Assembly (NCBI GenBank): GCA_018883705.1 | Contig: JAHLFQ010000101.1 | Coordinates: 1-15,027, forward strand | Direction: 5' to 3' | Source: Candidatus Cellulosilyticum pullistercoris | GTDB taxonomy: Bacteria; Bacillota; Clostridia; Lachnospirales; Cellulosilyticaceae | Length of the DNA: 15,027 nt | Shown here: in pieces, positions 6,669-14,269 of the stretch | How the letters are laid out: each line of letters begins with the position of its first letter | How positions within the stretch are numbered: position 1 is the stretch's first letter | Notes under the pieces: generated by a model | The model's database searches: none | The model's input: the letters and a program-made list of their open reading frames with translations, nothing else | What the model was told of the DNA's origin: nothing | Position numbers and translations under genes: made by a program

Positions 6669-8414
6669 ATGAGTAAAAAACAAGGACAAAAAGAAACCTT
6701 AAAAAAAGTTTTAAGGTACATAAAGAAGTATACAGGCCTTATGATCTTTTCTATTATACTAGCCGTTTTAACAGTAGTGCTTACCTTATATGTGCCTATA
6801 TTAATAGGGAAAGCCATTGATGGCATTATCTACGGGCAAGTTGACTTTAAGGCGATTTTAAATCATCTTATGCTAGTTATTATTATGGTGGTTATTACAG
6901 CACTAGCACAGTGGCTCATGAACATGATTAATAATAAAGTAACTTATAATGTTGTAAGAGATATTAGAGATGAAGCGTTTAAAAAGATAGAAATCTTGCC
7001 TTTAAGCTATATAGATACCCATGCACAAGGAGAGATTGTAAGCCGCGTTATTGCAGACGTAGATCAATTTGCAGATGGACTTTTAATGGGATTTACACAA
7101 CTATTTACGGGGATTATAACAATCTTAGGGACTTTACTCTTTATGCTAGCTATAAATGTAAAGATTACTTTCGTCGTCGTACTTGTTACGCCTCTTTCTT
7201 TATTTGTAGCAAGCTATATCGCTAAGAAAACTTATACCATGTTTAAATTGCAATCAGAAACAAGAGGAGAACAAACAGCTTTTATTGACGAAATCATTGG
7301 AAATCAAAAGGTTGTTAAGGCATATAGGCATGAACAAGAAGCATTAGAAAAATTTGATGAAATTAATACACGATTACAAAAGTATTCTTTACGTGCCACT
7401 TTCTTTTCCTCTTTAACCAATCCATCTACACGCTTTATAAATAGTGTGGTATATGCAGGTGTTGCTATTACAGGTGCATTTGCTGTATTAATGGGAAAGA
7501 TGACAGTAGGTGCTTTATCAAGTTTTTTAAGCTATGCTAATCAATATACAAAACCTTTTAATGAAATTTCAGGCGTTGTTACAGAACTTCAAAATGCAAT
7601 TGCCTGTGCGGCAAGAATCTTTGAACTCATTGAGGAAGAAGCACAAGTACCAGAAAGCAAAGATGCGATTCAATTAGAAGAGGTAAGTGGAACAGTAACA
7701 TGCAAAGATGTTAATTTTTCTTATACACCAGATAAAAAACTTATTGAAGACTTTAACATTCAGATTAAGCCAGGACAAAAAGTGGCTATTGTGGGACCTA
7801 CGGGATGTGGTAAAACAACACTGATTAACTTACTAATGAGATTTTATGATGTAAATAGTGGAAGTATTAGCGTAGAAGGAATAGACATTAGAGAAATGAC
7901 AAGAAGGAGCCTTCGTTCTAGTTATGGAATGGTCCTACAAGAAACATGGTTAAAGAAGGGAACGATCAAAGAAAATATTATCATGGGTAAGCCTGAAGCA
8001 ACGGATGAAGAAATCATCGAAGCAGCAAAAGCTACCCATGCACATGCCTTTATTAAACGCCTTCCTAAAGGATATGATACAGTCATTGGTGAGGAAGGTG
8101 GCATGCTTTCACAAGGTCAGAAGCAGTTGTTGTGTATTACGAGAGTTATGCTTTGTAAGCCACCTATGCTTATTCTAGATGAAGCAACTTCTTCTATTGA
8201 TACAAGAACAGAAATTAAAATTCAAAGTGCTTTTAATCGTTTAATGGAGGGAAGAACAAGCTTTATTGTTGCTCATCGTCTTTCAACCATTCAAAATGCG
8301 GATGTAATCTTAGTGATGAAGGAAGGCAAGATTATTGAGCAAGGTAATCATGAAGAACTATTAGAAAGAAAAGGATTCTATACAGAACTTTATAATAGCC
8401 AGTTTGCAGTATAG
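6669..8414 (+). CDS. ABC exporter half-transporter, catalytic ATPase subunit
   Basis: A 581-residue partner of the upstream gene, starting 2 bases after it with AAGGAGGT (6655-6662) inside the preceding coding sequence. Transmembrane domain about 20-320, nucleotide-binding domain about 340-581. Walker A is GPTGCGKT (376-383), Walker B LILDE (501-505) with the catalytic Glu505, H-loop His536 (IVAHR). Its signature is altered to LSQGQ (480-484). In the heterodimer its intact Walker A/B/His face the intact LSGGQ of the first subunit, making one canonical site, while its LSQGQ faces the Asp/Gln site of the partner. Both subunits are thus needed. Ends at a strong terminator. Confidence 0.94.
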   Translation: MSKKQGQKETLKKVLRYIKKYTGLMIFSIILAVLTVVLTLYVPILIGKAIDGIIYGQVDFKAILNHLMLVIIMVVITALAQWLMNMINNKVTYNVVRDIRDEAFKKIEILPLSYIDTHAQGEIVSRVIADVDQFADGLLMGFTQLFTGIITILGTLLFMLAINVKITFVVVLVTPLSLFVASYIAKKTYTMFKLQSETRGEQTAFIDEIIGNQKVVKAYRHEQEALEKFDEINTRLQKYSLRATFFSSLTNPSTRFINSVVYAGVAITGAFAVLMGKMTVGALSSFLSYANQYTKPFNEISGVVTELQNAIACAARIFELIEEEAQVPESKDAIQLEEVSGTVTCKDVNFSYTPDKKLIEDFNIQIKPGQKVAIVGPTGCGKTTLINLLMRFYDVNSGSISVEGIDIREMTRRSLRSSYGMVLQETWLKKGTIKENIIMGKPEATDEEIIEAAKATHAHAFIKRLPKGYDTVIGEEGGMLSQGQKQLLCITRVMLCKPPMLILDEATSSIDTRTEIKIQSAFNRLMEGRTSFIVAHRLSTIQNADVILVMKEGKIIEQGNHEELLERKGFYTELYNSQFAV

Positions 8415-8421
8415 ATAGATG

Positions 8422-8460
8422 AAAAAACAGCGTTACACTAATGAGTAACGCTGTTTTTTT
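8422..8460. terminator. Bidirectional rho-independent terminator
   Basis: A perfect 15-bp stem (8422-8436 with 8445-8459) with an 8-base loop, six A on the left arm and seven T on the right. It serves the exporter operon on + and the convergent hydrolase gene on -. Confidence 0.93.
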
Positions 8461-8468
8461 AATGAAGC

Positions 8469-9404
8469 TTAGCTACTAATATGTTTTTTCAGCCAAGTAT
8501 AAAGGTCGGCATAGACTTGCTTTTTATCAAGTTCATTAAGAAGTTCATGTCTATCATTTTCATATAGTTTTAAAGAGATGTCTTGAATCCCTATCTTTTT
8601 ATAGTGATTATAAACCTTTCGCACCATTTTACCAAAGTTTCCAACAGGGTCTTCCTTCCCAGCAACCATGAAAATAGGTAAGCTCTTAGGAATCTGCTTA
8701 ATGTTTTGAGTACGCCTAATAAAGGATAGAGTATTAAATAAAGTGAGATAACCATTTAAAGTAAAGGTAAAATCACAAAAAGGGTCCTGAATATAAGCAT
8801 CCACTACAGCAGTATCTTGAGAAAGCCAGTCAGACTTGGTACGTCTTGGCTTAAATCTATTGTTATAGGTGCCGAAGCAGGCTTGTTCTATTAATTTGCT
8901 GCGATAAGTCATTGGTTTAAATAAGCTAATTAAATGAACGAGTAGCTTTCCAGCCTTTAGTGCAAGAGCAGGTTGCTGGCCTGTTCCCATAATAATAGCT
9001 CCATCTAATTCATTTCCATAAGTCATAATATAGCGTCTTGCCATAAAGGAACCCATGCTATGACCTAATAAAAAATAAGGGATTCCTGGATATTTTGATT
9101 TGATGAGGGTTGTTAATTGATGCAAGTCATCGACTACAGTTTTACTAGAATCAGATGCATTAAAATAGCCAAACTCGTCATGGCTAGTAACAGATTTACC
9201 ATGACCTAGGTGGTCATTCCCAACAACTAAAATGCCTTTTTCAGCTAGGTAGTTAGCAAAGTCATCATAACGCTCAATATGTTCAATCATACCATGTGAT
9301 ATTTGAAGGATAGCAAGTGTAGGACAATCTGACTTCCACATTATGGTATGTAAACGATTGTGTCCGTTAGTAGATGGAATAAAAAATTCAATTTTTTCAA
9401 CCAT
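8469..9404 (-). CDS. Alpha/beta hydrolase, monoacylglycerol lipase/lysophospholipase-like
   Basis: A 311-residue serine hydrolase resembling the Hydrolase_4 (PldB/monoglyceride lipase) family. The nucleophile elbow is GHSMG (114-118) with Ser116; the likely acid is Asp252 in VAGKEDPVG and the likely base His286 in YENDRHELLNE. The HGM segment (37-39) near the N-terminus fits the oxyanion-hole loop of this family. A cap region lies between about 150 and 235. No signal peptide, so it should act in the cytoplasm on monoacylglycerols, lysophospholipids or other small esters; the natural substrate cannot be read from sequence. AGAGGTGA precedes the ATG. It is a single gene, convergent with the exporter and divergent from abfA, with no obvious functional tie to either. 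Confidence 0.87.
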   Translation of the reverse strand: MVEKIEFFIPSTNGHNRLHTIMWKSDCPTLAILQISHGMIEHIERYDDFANYLAEKGILVVGNDHLGHGKSVTSHDEFGYFNASDSSKTVVDDLHQLTTLIKSKYPGIPYFLLGHSMGSFMARRYIMTYGNELDGAIIMGTGQQPALALKAGKLLVHLISLFKPMTYRSKLIEQACFGTYNNRFKPRRTKSDWLSQDTAVVDAYIQDPFCDFTFTLNGYLTLFNTLSFIRRTQNIKQIPKSLPIFMVAGKEDPVGNFGKMVRKVYNHYKKIGIQDISLKLYENDRHELLNELDKKQVYADLYTWLKKHISS

Positions 9405-9451
9405 AAGTCACCTCTGTATTATTGATAGATATAGACCTCAGATATATTTAC

Positions 9452-9480
9452 ATAGTATCAACACATTGTTTAATCTTCAA
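9452..9480 (-). promoter_or_regulatory. Candidate promoter of the hydrolase gene
   Basis: On the minus strand TTGAAG (9475-9480) is 17 bases from TACTAT (9452-9457). The -35 is good and the -10 is mediocre. It lies about 50 bases before the hydrolase start. Confidence 0.4.
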
Positions 9481-9605
9481 GGGAGGAGCGGTTAAAAACA
9501 ATAAGCTATGATTCAGTGATAGACAATAGAACAGCTATAAAAGACTTAATACTTTATAAAAATATAAAATAATATAATGAAAATTTATAAAATTCTTAAA
9601 TGTAA

Positions 9606-9634
9606 TTGCTTTTATCAATTGAAGAGGTTATAAT
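9606..9634 (+). promoter_or_regulatory. Sigma-A promoter of abfA
   Basis: TTGCTT (9606-9611) is 17 bases from a perfect TATAAT (9629-9634), giving a transcript start near 9641 and a leader of about 80 bases. The 11-mer TTATAATTTAA (9628-9638) at the -10 recurs in the regulator's control region at 12500-12510. Confidence 0.6.
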
Positions 9635-9670
9635 TTAATAAAAATTAAAATAATTTATTTAAAGCTAAAC

Positions 9671-9683
9671 AGATACTTTATCT
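9671..9683. promoter_or_regulatory. AGATA-N3-TATCT dyad, candidate operator in the abfA leader
   Basis: A perfect 5-bp inverted repeat with a 3-base centre lies about 30 bases downstream of the predicted transcript start, where a repressor would block elongation or initiation. The protein that would bind is unknown; the half-site does not match the AATTTAAATT repeats of the nearby regulator. Confidence 0.3.
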
Positions 9684-9723
9684 AACATGGCATGACAAAC
9701 TAAATGAAATGGGGGAGTTTAGT

Positions 9724-11226
9724 ATGTATAAAATGTATATCAATCCAAATATCAAAAAAGGACATATTAACAAAGAAATCTATGGCCACTTTTCAGAACA
9801 TCTGGGAAGATGTATTTATGAAGGAATCTTCGTAGGGGAAGACTCTCATATTCCTAATACTAGAGGTATGCGTAATGATGTAGTTGCTGCGCTAAAAGCC
9901 ATAAAAGTACCTGTACTTCGATGGCCGGGAGGATGCTTTGCAGATGAATATCATTGGAAGGATGGTATTGGACCTAAGGAAAATAGAAAGAAGATGATTA
10001 ATACACACTGGGGTGGTGTAGTAGAAGATAATAGCTTTGGGACTCATGAATTTATGGAACTTTGTGAGCAGCTAGGGTGTGAAGCCTATATTAATGGCAA
10101 TGTGGGAAGTGGTTCTGTTCAGGAAATGAATGAATGGATTGAATATATGACTTTTGATGGGGTATCACCAATGGCAACATTAAGAGCACAAAATGGACAT
10201 CCGGAGCCTTGGAAGGTAAGCTATTTTGGCGTAGGCAATGAGAACTGGGGATGCGGTGGGAATATGACGCCTGAGCATTATGCTAATATGTATAGACGGT
10301 ATCAAACCTATGTGAGAGATTATAATAGCGATAGTAAAGTTTTTAAGATTTGTTGTGGTGCCAATTCAAATGATTATGCTTGGACCAAAGGCGTATTAGA
10401 AACTTGCTTTAAAAATGCACCAGAGCATTTACATGGTTTTATGGATGGGTTGTCGTTACACTACTATACGCTTCCAAAGGATAACTGGCAAGATAAAGGA
10501 AATGCAACAGGATTTGATGAAGAAGAATGGTATACAACACTAGAAAAAACATTACGTATGGAAGAACTTGTTAAACGCCATAGTACGATTATGGATGAAT
10601 ATGATCCTGAAAAGAAAATAGGGCTTATTGTAGATGAATGGGGAACATGGTTTAATGTAGAATCAGGTACAAATCCAGGCTTTTTATATCAACAAAATAC
10701 CATGAGAGATGCACTTGTAGCAGGAATTAATTTAAATATATTTAATAAAAATTGTGATCGTGTAAAGATGGCCAATATTGCCCAAATGGTGAATGTACTT
10801 CAGTCTGTTATTTTAACAGAGGGTGAAAAAATGATTTTAACACCAACCTATTATGTATTTTATCTTTATAAAAACCACCAAGATGCTACATTAATTCATA
10901 GTCACCTTCAAACAACTACCATAGGTAGTAAAGCTCATCAAGTGCCTAATCTACATGAGTCTGTTTCTATGAATGAGGAAGGTATCATAAATATAACGAT
11001 TAATAACCTATCTGTTACAGAAAGTTATGAGATAGAAAGTATTTTAACGGATTGGAACATCAAAGATGTAAAAGGTACTATTCTAACTAATAAAATGGAT
11101 GCTTATAATAGTTTTGAGCAACCAGAGGCAGTTGGATTAGCTGATTTTACAGATTTTACTTTAACTGAGCAAGGTATTAAGTTTACTTTGCCTCCATGTA
11201 GTGTCCTTCATTTAGAGGCAAAATAA
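9724..11226 (+). CDS. abfA: GH51 alpha-L-arabinofuranosidase
   Basis: A 500-residue intracellular enzyme that removes terminal alpha-L-arabinofuranosyl units from arabino-oligosaccharides. Length and sequence are typical of family GH51. The (beta/alpha)8 barrel includes VLRWPGGCFADEYHW (64-78), the acid/base Glu173 in GVGNENWG, and the nucleophile Glu305 in LIVDEWGTW; a C-terminal beta domain follows from about 380. There is no signal peptide, so substrates must be imported. I start it at 9724 because GGGGGAG (9711-9716) lies 7 bases before; an ATG at 9709 overlaps this RBS and would add five residues. The cysteine-rich small gene starts directly after its stop. Its product feeds the kinase and AraD genes further along. 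Confidence 0.95.
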   Translation: MYKMYINPNIKKGHINKEIYGHFSEHLGRCIYEGIFVGEDSHIPNTRGMRNDVVAALKAIKVPVLRWPGGCFADEYHWKDGIGPKENRKKMINTHWGGVVEDNSFGTHEFMELCEQLGCEAYINGNVGSGSVQEMNEWIEYMTFDGVSPMATLRAQNGHPEPWKVSYFGVGNENWGCGGNMTPEHYANMYRRYQTYVRDYNSDSKVFKICCGANSNDYAWTKGVLETCFKNAPEHLHGFMDGLSLHYYTLPKDNWQDKGNATGFDEEEWYTTLEKTLRMEELVKRHSTIMDEYDPEKKIGLIVDEWGTWFNVESGTNPGFLYQQNTMRDALVAGINLNIFNKNCDRVKMANIAQMVNVLQSVILTEGEKMILTPTYYVFYLYKNHQDATLIHSHLQTTTIGSKAHQVPNLHESVSMNEEGIINITINNLSVTESYEIESILTDWNIKDVKGTILTNKMDAYNSFEQPEAVGLADFTDFTLTEQGIKFTLPPCSVLHLEAK

Positions 11227-11469
11227 ATGCGTGAGTGTAAAAGGTGTCTTATTAGAGATTTAGATGAGAAAGCTGAATTTAAAACTATGTTTACCTATAT
11301 TGCTCAGCTAGATGAAGAAATTAAGGCAGATGCAATAAGTTATGAGCAGCGTCTTAGTAGATGTAAAAGCTGTGATTCACTTATCAATGGCATGTGTAAG
11401 CATTGTGGGTGCTTTGTAGAAATGCGCGCTGCAATCCTTACGAATAGTTGCCCTAATAAAAAATGGTGA
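11227..11469 (+). CDS. Small cysteine-rich protein (DUF6171-like), probably metal-binding
   Basis: An 80-residue protein whose start codon follows the abfA stop with no gap; AGAGG (11214-11218) inside the end of abfA is 8 bases ahead, so translation is coupled. Cysteines are at 4, 7, 46, 49, 57, 60, 62 and 75, forming CxxC, CxxC and CxxCxC groups that look like one or two zinc (or other metal) sites. The CKSCDSLINGMCKHCGCFVEMRAA segment matches my memory of the DUF6171 family of Clostridia, for which no function is known to me. There is no membrane segment. The tie to arabinofuranosidase may be simple operon hitchhiking. Confidence 0.85.
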   Translation: MRECKRCLIRDLDEKAEFKTMFTYIAQLDEEIKADAISYEQRLSRCKSCDSLINGMCKHCGCFVEMRAAILTNSCPNKKW

Positions 11470-11474
11470 ATATT

Positions 11475-11514
11475 AAAAGAGAGGAAAGGCTTAAAAGCTT
11501 TTCCTCTCTTTTTT
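11475..11514. terminator. Bidirectional rho-independent terminator
   Basis: A long hairpin: 11475-11487 pairs with 11500-11512, and the stem can continue inward through GCTT/AAGC to a 2-base centre. T run to 11514 on +, and A4 on the left arm gives T4 on -. It closes the abfA operon and the convergent regulator gene. Confidence 0.9.
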
Positions 11515-11533
11515 ATGGATAGAAAGTAGTATT

Positions 11534-12451
11534 TTATTTAATAGGGCTATAGCTAATTCTTACATTAATATCTTGATTATAGTTTCCGAAATTCTTACCG
11601 AAAATAGTCAGTCCGCCTACATAGTGTGCTGTATCAGGAACAGCAAATTTAAACTTAATAGTACTCTTATAGTCCAGATTAAAATCATGGATAGTCACAT
11701 TGGAGATTTGTAAACCATCAATGAATGTCCCTTTGTCATTAATGACAAGTAATTTAAGTAAGCCGTATTGATTCCAGTTAGGTGCCCACCAATCGGGGGT
11801 GAAAATACCTTTAACTCCCCCAAAATCACCAGGACTAGTCCAGCTGCCTAGGCATACATCGTTCAGATAAAAATGAATATCAGAAGGCCATACATTATTA
11901 AAACCAGGAGCTTCAGAAGCAAGTTCTGCTGAAATAGAAATTTGATCAATCTTTTGAAGTGTAGGAATAAAATTAGGAATGATATATTCAACATAACCTT
12001 TAGTAAACCAAAGAATATCTGCATGATACCGGTCTGGATGAGCAAAATATCTAGGATCATCTACTTCACCAATTAGTTGCTCATAAGAAGCTAAACCGCA
12101 AGTAGGATAGATACTATAATCAGAATATTGACCCACTCTAAGTTCAGTTTGAAAGATGTTTTCAGGTGTACTTTGCGGATCAAAATCAATTAAGATTTTA
12201 TCTAGATGTACGGAGCATTTTTTTTGATTTCCGTGGCCACTAACTTCATTAGAAATAGAAATAAGACCTGCATCTTCTAATTTCTTAATATGGCCAGTTA
12301 GAGCACCGTTAGTAATATTAAGTTCAGTAGCAAGTTCATTCATATTCATGTCTTTCTTTTGTAGCAGAAGTTTAATAATCTTTATACGAACATCTGAGCC
12401 CAGAGCTTTAAAAACTCTAAGACCTTCATCTAAAGATTTAATATGTAACAT
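11534..12451 (-). CDS. ArsR-type winged-helix regulator with large aromatic-rich C-terminal domain
   Basis: A 305-residue predicted repressor or activator. Residues about 8-90 form an ArsR-like winged HTH (VFKALGSDVRIKIIKLLLQ, then MNELATELNITNGALTGHIKKLEDAGLISI as helix-turn-helix with recognition helix about 46-57). ArsR proteins are usually about 100 residues, so the remaining 200 residues are a separate domain. It is predicted beta-rich and holds six tryptophans (148, 188, 204, 221, 222, 226), suggesting a jelly-roll-like sugar-sensing domain; this is inference. No metal-binding ELCVCDL-type motif is present. The start at the third-codon ATG (12451) is chosen because AAGGAG (12458-12463) is 6 bases ahead, whereas the ATG at 12457 abuts the RBS. 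It is divergent from the kinase/araD operon and convergent with abfA, so arabinose control is likely. Confidence 0.85.
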   Translation of the reverse strand: MLHIKSLDEGLRVFKALGSDVRIKIIKLLLQKKDMNMNELATELNITNGALTGHIKKLEDAGLISISNEVSGHGNQKKCSVHLDKILIDFDPQSTPENIFQTELRVGQYSDYSIYPTCGLASYEQLIGEVDDPRYFAHPDRYHADILWFTKGYVEYIIPNFIPTLQKIDQISISAELASEAPGFNNVWPSDIHFYLNDVCLGSWTSPGDFGGVKGIFTPDWWAPNWNQYGLLKLLVINDKGTFIDGLQISNVTIHDFNLDYKSTIKFKFAVPDTAHYVGGLTIFGKNFGNYNQDINVRISYSPIK

Positions 12452-12479
12452 AGACATCTCCTTATATTACTTGGATAAT

Positions 12480-12536
12480 AATTTAGATTTTTTAAAATAT
12501 TATAATTTAAATTAAAAGCATGGTCAAATTTAAACT
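12480..12536. repeat. Three 10-bp direct repeats over the regulator promoter, candidate operators
   Basis: AATTTAGATT (12480-12489), AATTTAAATT (12504-12513) and AATTTAAACT (12527-12536) differ by one base from the middle copy and start 24 and 23 bases apart, about two helical turns. Copies 2 and 3 extend to a 13-of-14 match through AAAA. They lie respectively at the start site, the spacer and the -35 box of the regulator's promoter. The middle copy is also the core of the palindrome TAATTTAAATTA (12503-12514). Likely binding sites for the regulator itself. Confidence 0.5.
12499..12527 (-). promoter_or_regulatory. Strong sigma-A promoter of the ArsR-type regulator
   Basis: On the minus strand TTGACC (12522-12527) is exactly 17 bases from a perfect TATAAT (12499-12504). 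The predicted transcript starts near 12492, about 40 bases before the start codon. Direct repeats overlap it, fitting autoregulation. Confidence 0.75.
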
Positions 12537-12544
12537 AAAATATT

Positions 12545-12573
12545 TTGATAAAACATTTAATTCTGTATAAAAG
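12545..12573 (+). promoter_or_regulatory. Candidate promoter of the kinase/araD operon
   Basis: TTGATA (12545-12550) is 17 bases from TAAAAG (12568-12573), with TATAAA at 12566-12571 as an alternative -10 at a short 15-base spacing. It is a weak fit, as expected for a promoter needing activation or release from the adjacent repeats. Confidence 0.4.
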
Positions 12574-12645
12574 ATGATAAAATATATCTAGAAAGTTTAT
12601 TTAGGAGTATTTAAAAGGTATTTATTAAATGGGGAGGAATTTAAG

Positions 12646-14256
12646 GTGGGGTTATTAGATCATAGTCAGGTAAAAGAAGATATCATAAGTGGTAAGACGG
12701 CTTTGGGGATTGAGTTTGGCTCTACTAGAATCAAGGCTGTATTAGTAGATAGCAACAATACGCCTATTGCCTCTGGTAGTCATGATTGGGAGAACAGACT
12801 AGAAAACAATATATGGACCTATCGTATAGAAGATATTTGGAGTGGCTTACAAGATAGTTATCAGAAGATGATAGAAGATGTAAAAGTAAAGTACGATACA
12901 TCACTTCAGACAATAGGTGCTATAGGATTTAGTGGTATGATGCATGGCTATATGGCATTTGATAAGGTAGGCAAGTTACTTGTACCTTTTAGAACATGGA
13001 GAAATACTATGACCAGCCAGGCTTCAGAGGTATTAACTAAGGTGCTAGAGTATCATATACCACAAAGATGGAGTATTGCACATTTATATCAAGCTATCTT
13101 AAATGAAGAAGAACATGTTAAAGAGATAGATTTTTTTACAACATTAGCAGGTTATATTCATTGGAAACTGACAGGTGAAAAGGTGCTTGGAATAGGGGAG
13201 GCCTCAGGTGTGTTCCCTATTGATATTGAAACTAAAGATTATAATGAAGCCATGATTCATAAATTTGATCAATTAGTAGCTGATAAAAGATTTGCATGGA
13301 AGTTAGCAGACATTCTTCCCAAAGTCTTGGTGGCTGGAGAAAGGGCAGGCGTACTGACAGAAGAAGGCGCACGACTATTAGATGTATCAGGCCAGTTAAA
13401 ATCAGGTATTCCTCTCTGTCCTCCAGAAGGTGATGCTGGAACAGGAATGACAGCAACAAATAGTATTGCAAAGAGAACAGGAAATGTATCAGCAGGGACT
13501 TCAGTTTTTGCTATGCTCGTCTTAGAGAAAGAATTATCTAAGGTATATGAAGAAATTGATTTAGTAACCACACCTACTGGTAATTTAGTGGCTATGGTAC
13601 ATTGTAACAACTGTACTTCTGATTTAAATGCATGGGTGAATTTGTTTAAGGAATTTGCAGAAAGCTTTGGTATAGAAGTAGATATGACTAAACTATTCGA
13701 TACTTTATATCATAAAGCCTTAGAAGGAGATGCCGATTGTGGTGGTTTACTTGCTTATAACTATTTCTCAGGAGAACATATCACTCAGTTTGAAGAAGGT
13801 AGGCCATTACTTGTAAGAAGTTCCGATAGTAAGTTTAATCTGGCAAACCTTATGAGAGTTCATTTGTTTACTGCATTAGGTGCATTAAAGACAGGTTTAG
13901 ATATTTTAATAAAACAAGAAGGCGTACAAGTAGATGAAGTACTAGGGCATGGTGGCTTATTTAAGACCAAAGAAGTAGGTCAAAAAATCATGGCAGCTGC
14001 TATGAATGCACCCGTTTCTGTGATGGAAACAGCTGGTGAAGGGGGTGCATGGGGCATTGCATTACTAGCGTCTTATATGAAAAGTAAAGGCGAAGATGAG
14101 CCATTGGATGCTTATTTAGCCCATAAAGTATTTGCAGGAGAAACGGCTATTAGAGTGATGCCAGACCCAAGAGATGTAGAAGGATTTGATACCTTTATTA
14201 AACGATATATAGCAGGACTTACGATTGAAAGAGCGGCAGTAGAAGCCTTAAGATAA
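12646..14256 (+). CDS. araK: FGGY-family sugar kinase, probable L-ribulokinase (clostridial AraK type)
   Basis: A 536-residue kinase that probably phosphorylates L-ribulose to L-ribulose 5-phosphate. The two actin-like domains show phosphate-1 motif GIEFGSTR (21-28), FGGY-N sequence FSGMMHG (95-101), catalytic-base region EGDAGTGM with Asp263, phosphate-2 RTGNVSAGTSVF (277-288), and adenine-side motifs GHGGLF (434-439) and GEGGAWG (464-470). It lacks the AraB-like N-terminus known from E. coli and resembles the separate ribulokinase group named AraK in Clostridium acetobutylicum; that match is from memory. The GTG start has GGGGAGG 8 bases upstream. araD follows after 13 bases, which strongly supports L-ribulose as substrate over xylulose. 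Confidence 0.85.
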   Translation: MGLLDHSQVKEDIISGKTALGIEFGSTRIKAVLVDSNNTPIASGSHDWENRLENNIWTYRIEDIWSGLQDSYQKMIEDVKVKYDTSLQTIGAIGFSGMMHGYMAFDKVGKLLVPFRTWRNTMTSQASEVLTKVLEYHIPQRWSIAHLYQAILNEEEHVKEIDFFTTLAGYIHWKLTGEKVLGIGEASGVFPIDIETKDYNEAMIHKFDQLVADKRFAWKLADILPKVLVAGERAGVLTEEGARLLDVSGQLKSGIPLCPPEGDAGTGMTATNSIAKRTGNVSAGTSVFAMLVLEKELSKVYEEIDLVTTPTGNLVAMVHCNNCTSDLNAWVNLFKEFAESFGIEVDMTKLFDTLYHKALEGDADCGGLLAYNYFSGEHITQFEEGRPLLVRSSDSKFNLANLMRVHLFTALGALKTGLDILIKQEGVQVDEVLGHGGLFKTKEVGQKIMAAAMNAPVSVMETAGEGGAWGIALLASYMKSKGEDEPLDAYLAHKVFAGETAIRVMPDPRDVEGFDTFIKRYIAGLTIERAAVEALR

Positions 14257-14269
14257 GGGGGGATTTAAA

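Larger units (their letters stand above)
9405..9723. other. Divergent intergenic region between the hydrolase and abfA
   Basis: About 319 bases without a gene. It holds a weak promoter for the hydrolase on -, a good promoter for abfA on + and a short dyad in the abfA leader. An AGGAGG-like string at 9481-9487 is not followed by a usable start codon or open frame. The middle (about 9490-9600) is AT-rich; I see no riboswitch, RNA gene or repeat there. Confidence 0.6.

Noticed and set aside
9481..9530. Small gene after an AGGAGG-like sequence in the abfA upstream region
   Set aside because: The next start codon is about 25 bases away and its frame closes after three codons.
9600..9614. CcpA catabolite (cre) site over the abfA -35
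   Set aside because: ATGTAATTGCTTTTA matches only 13 of 15 positions of the loose consensus and lacks the central CG and the second conserved C, so carbon catabolite control is not supported.
11863..12060. Hydrophobic 65-residue frame on the minus strand inside the regulator gene
   Set aside because: It is another reading frame of the same strand as the regulator, lacks an RBS, and is rich in Ile/Leu/Phe only because of the AT-rich codons.
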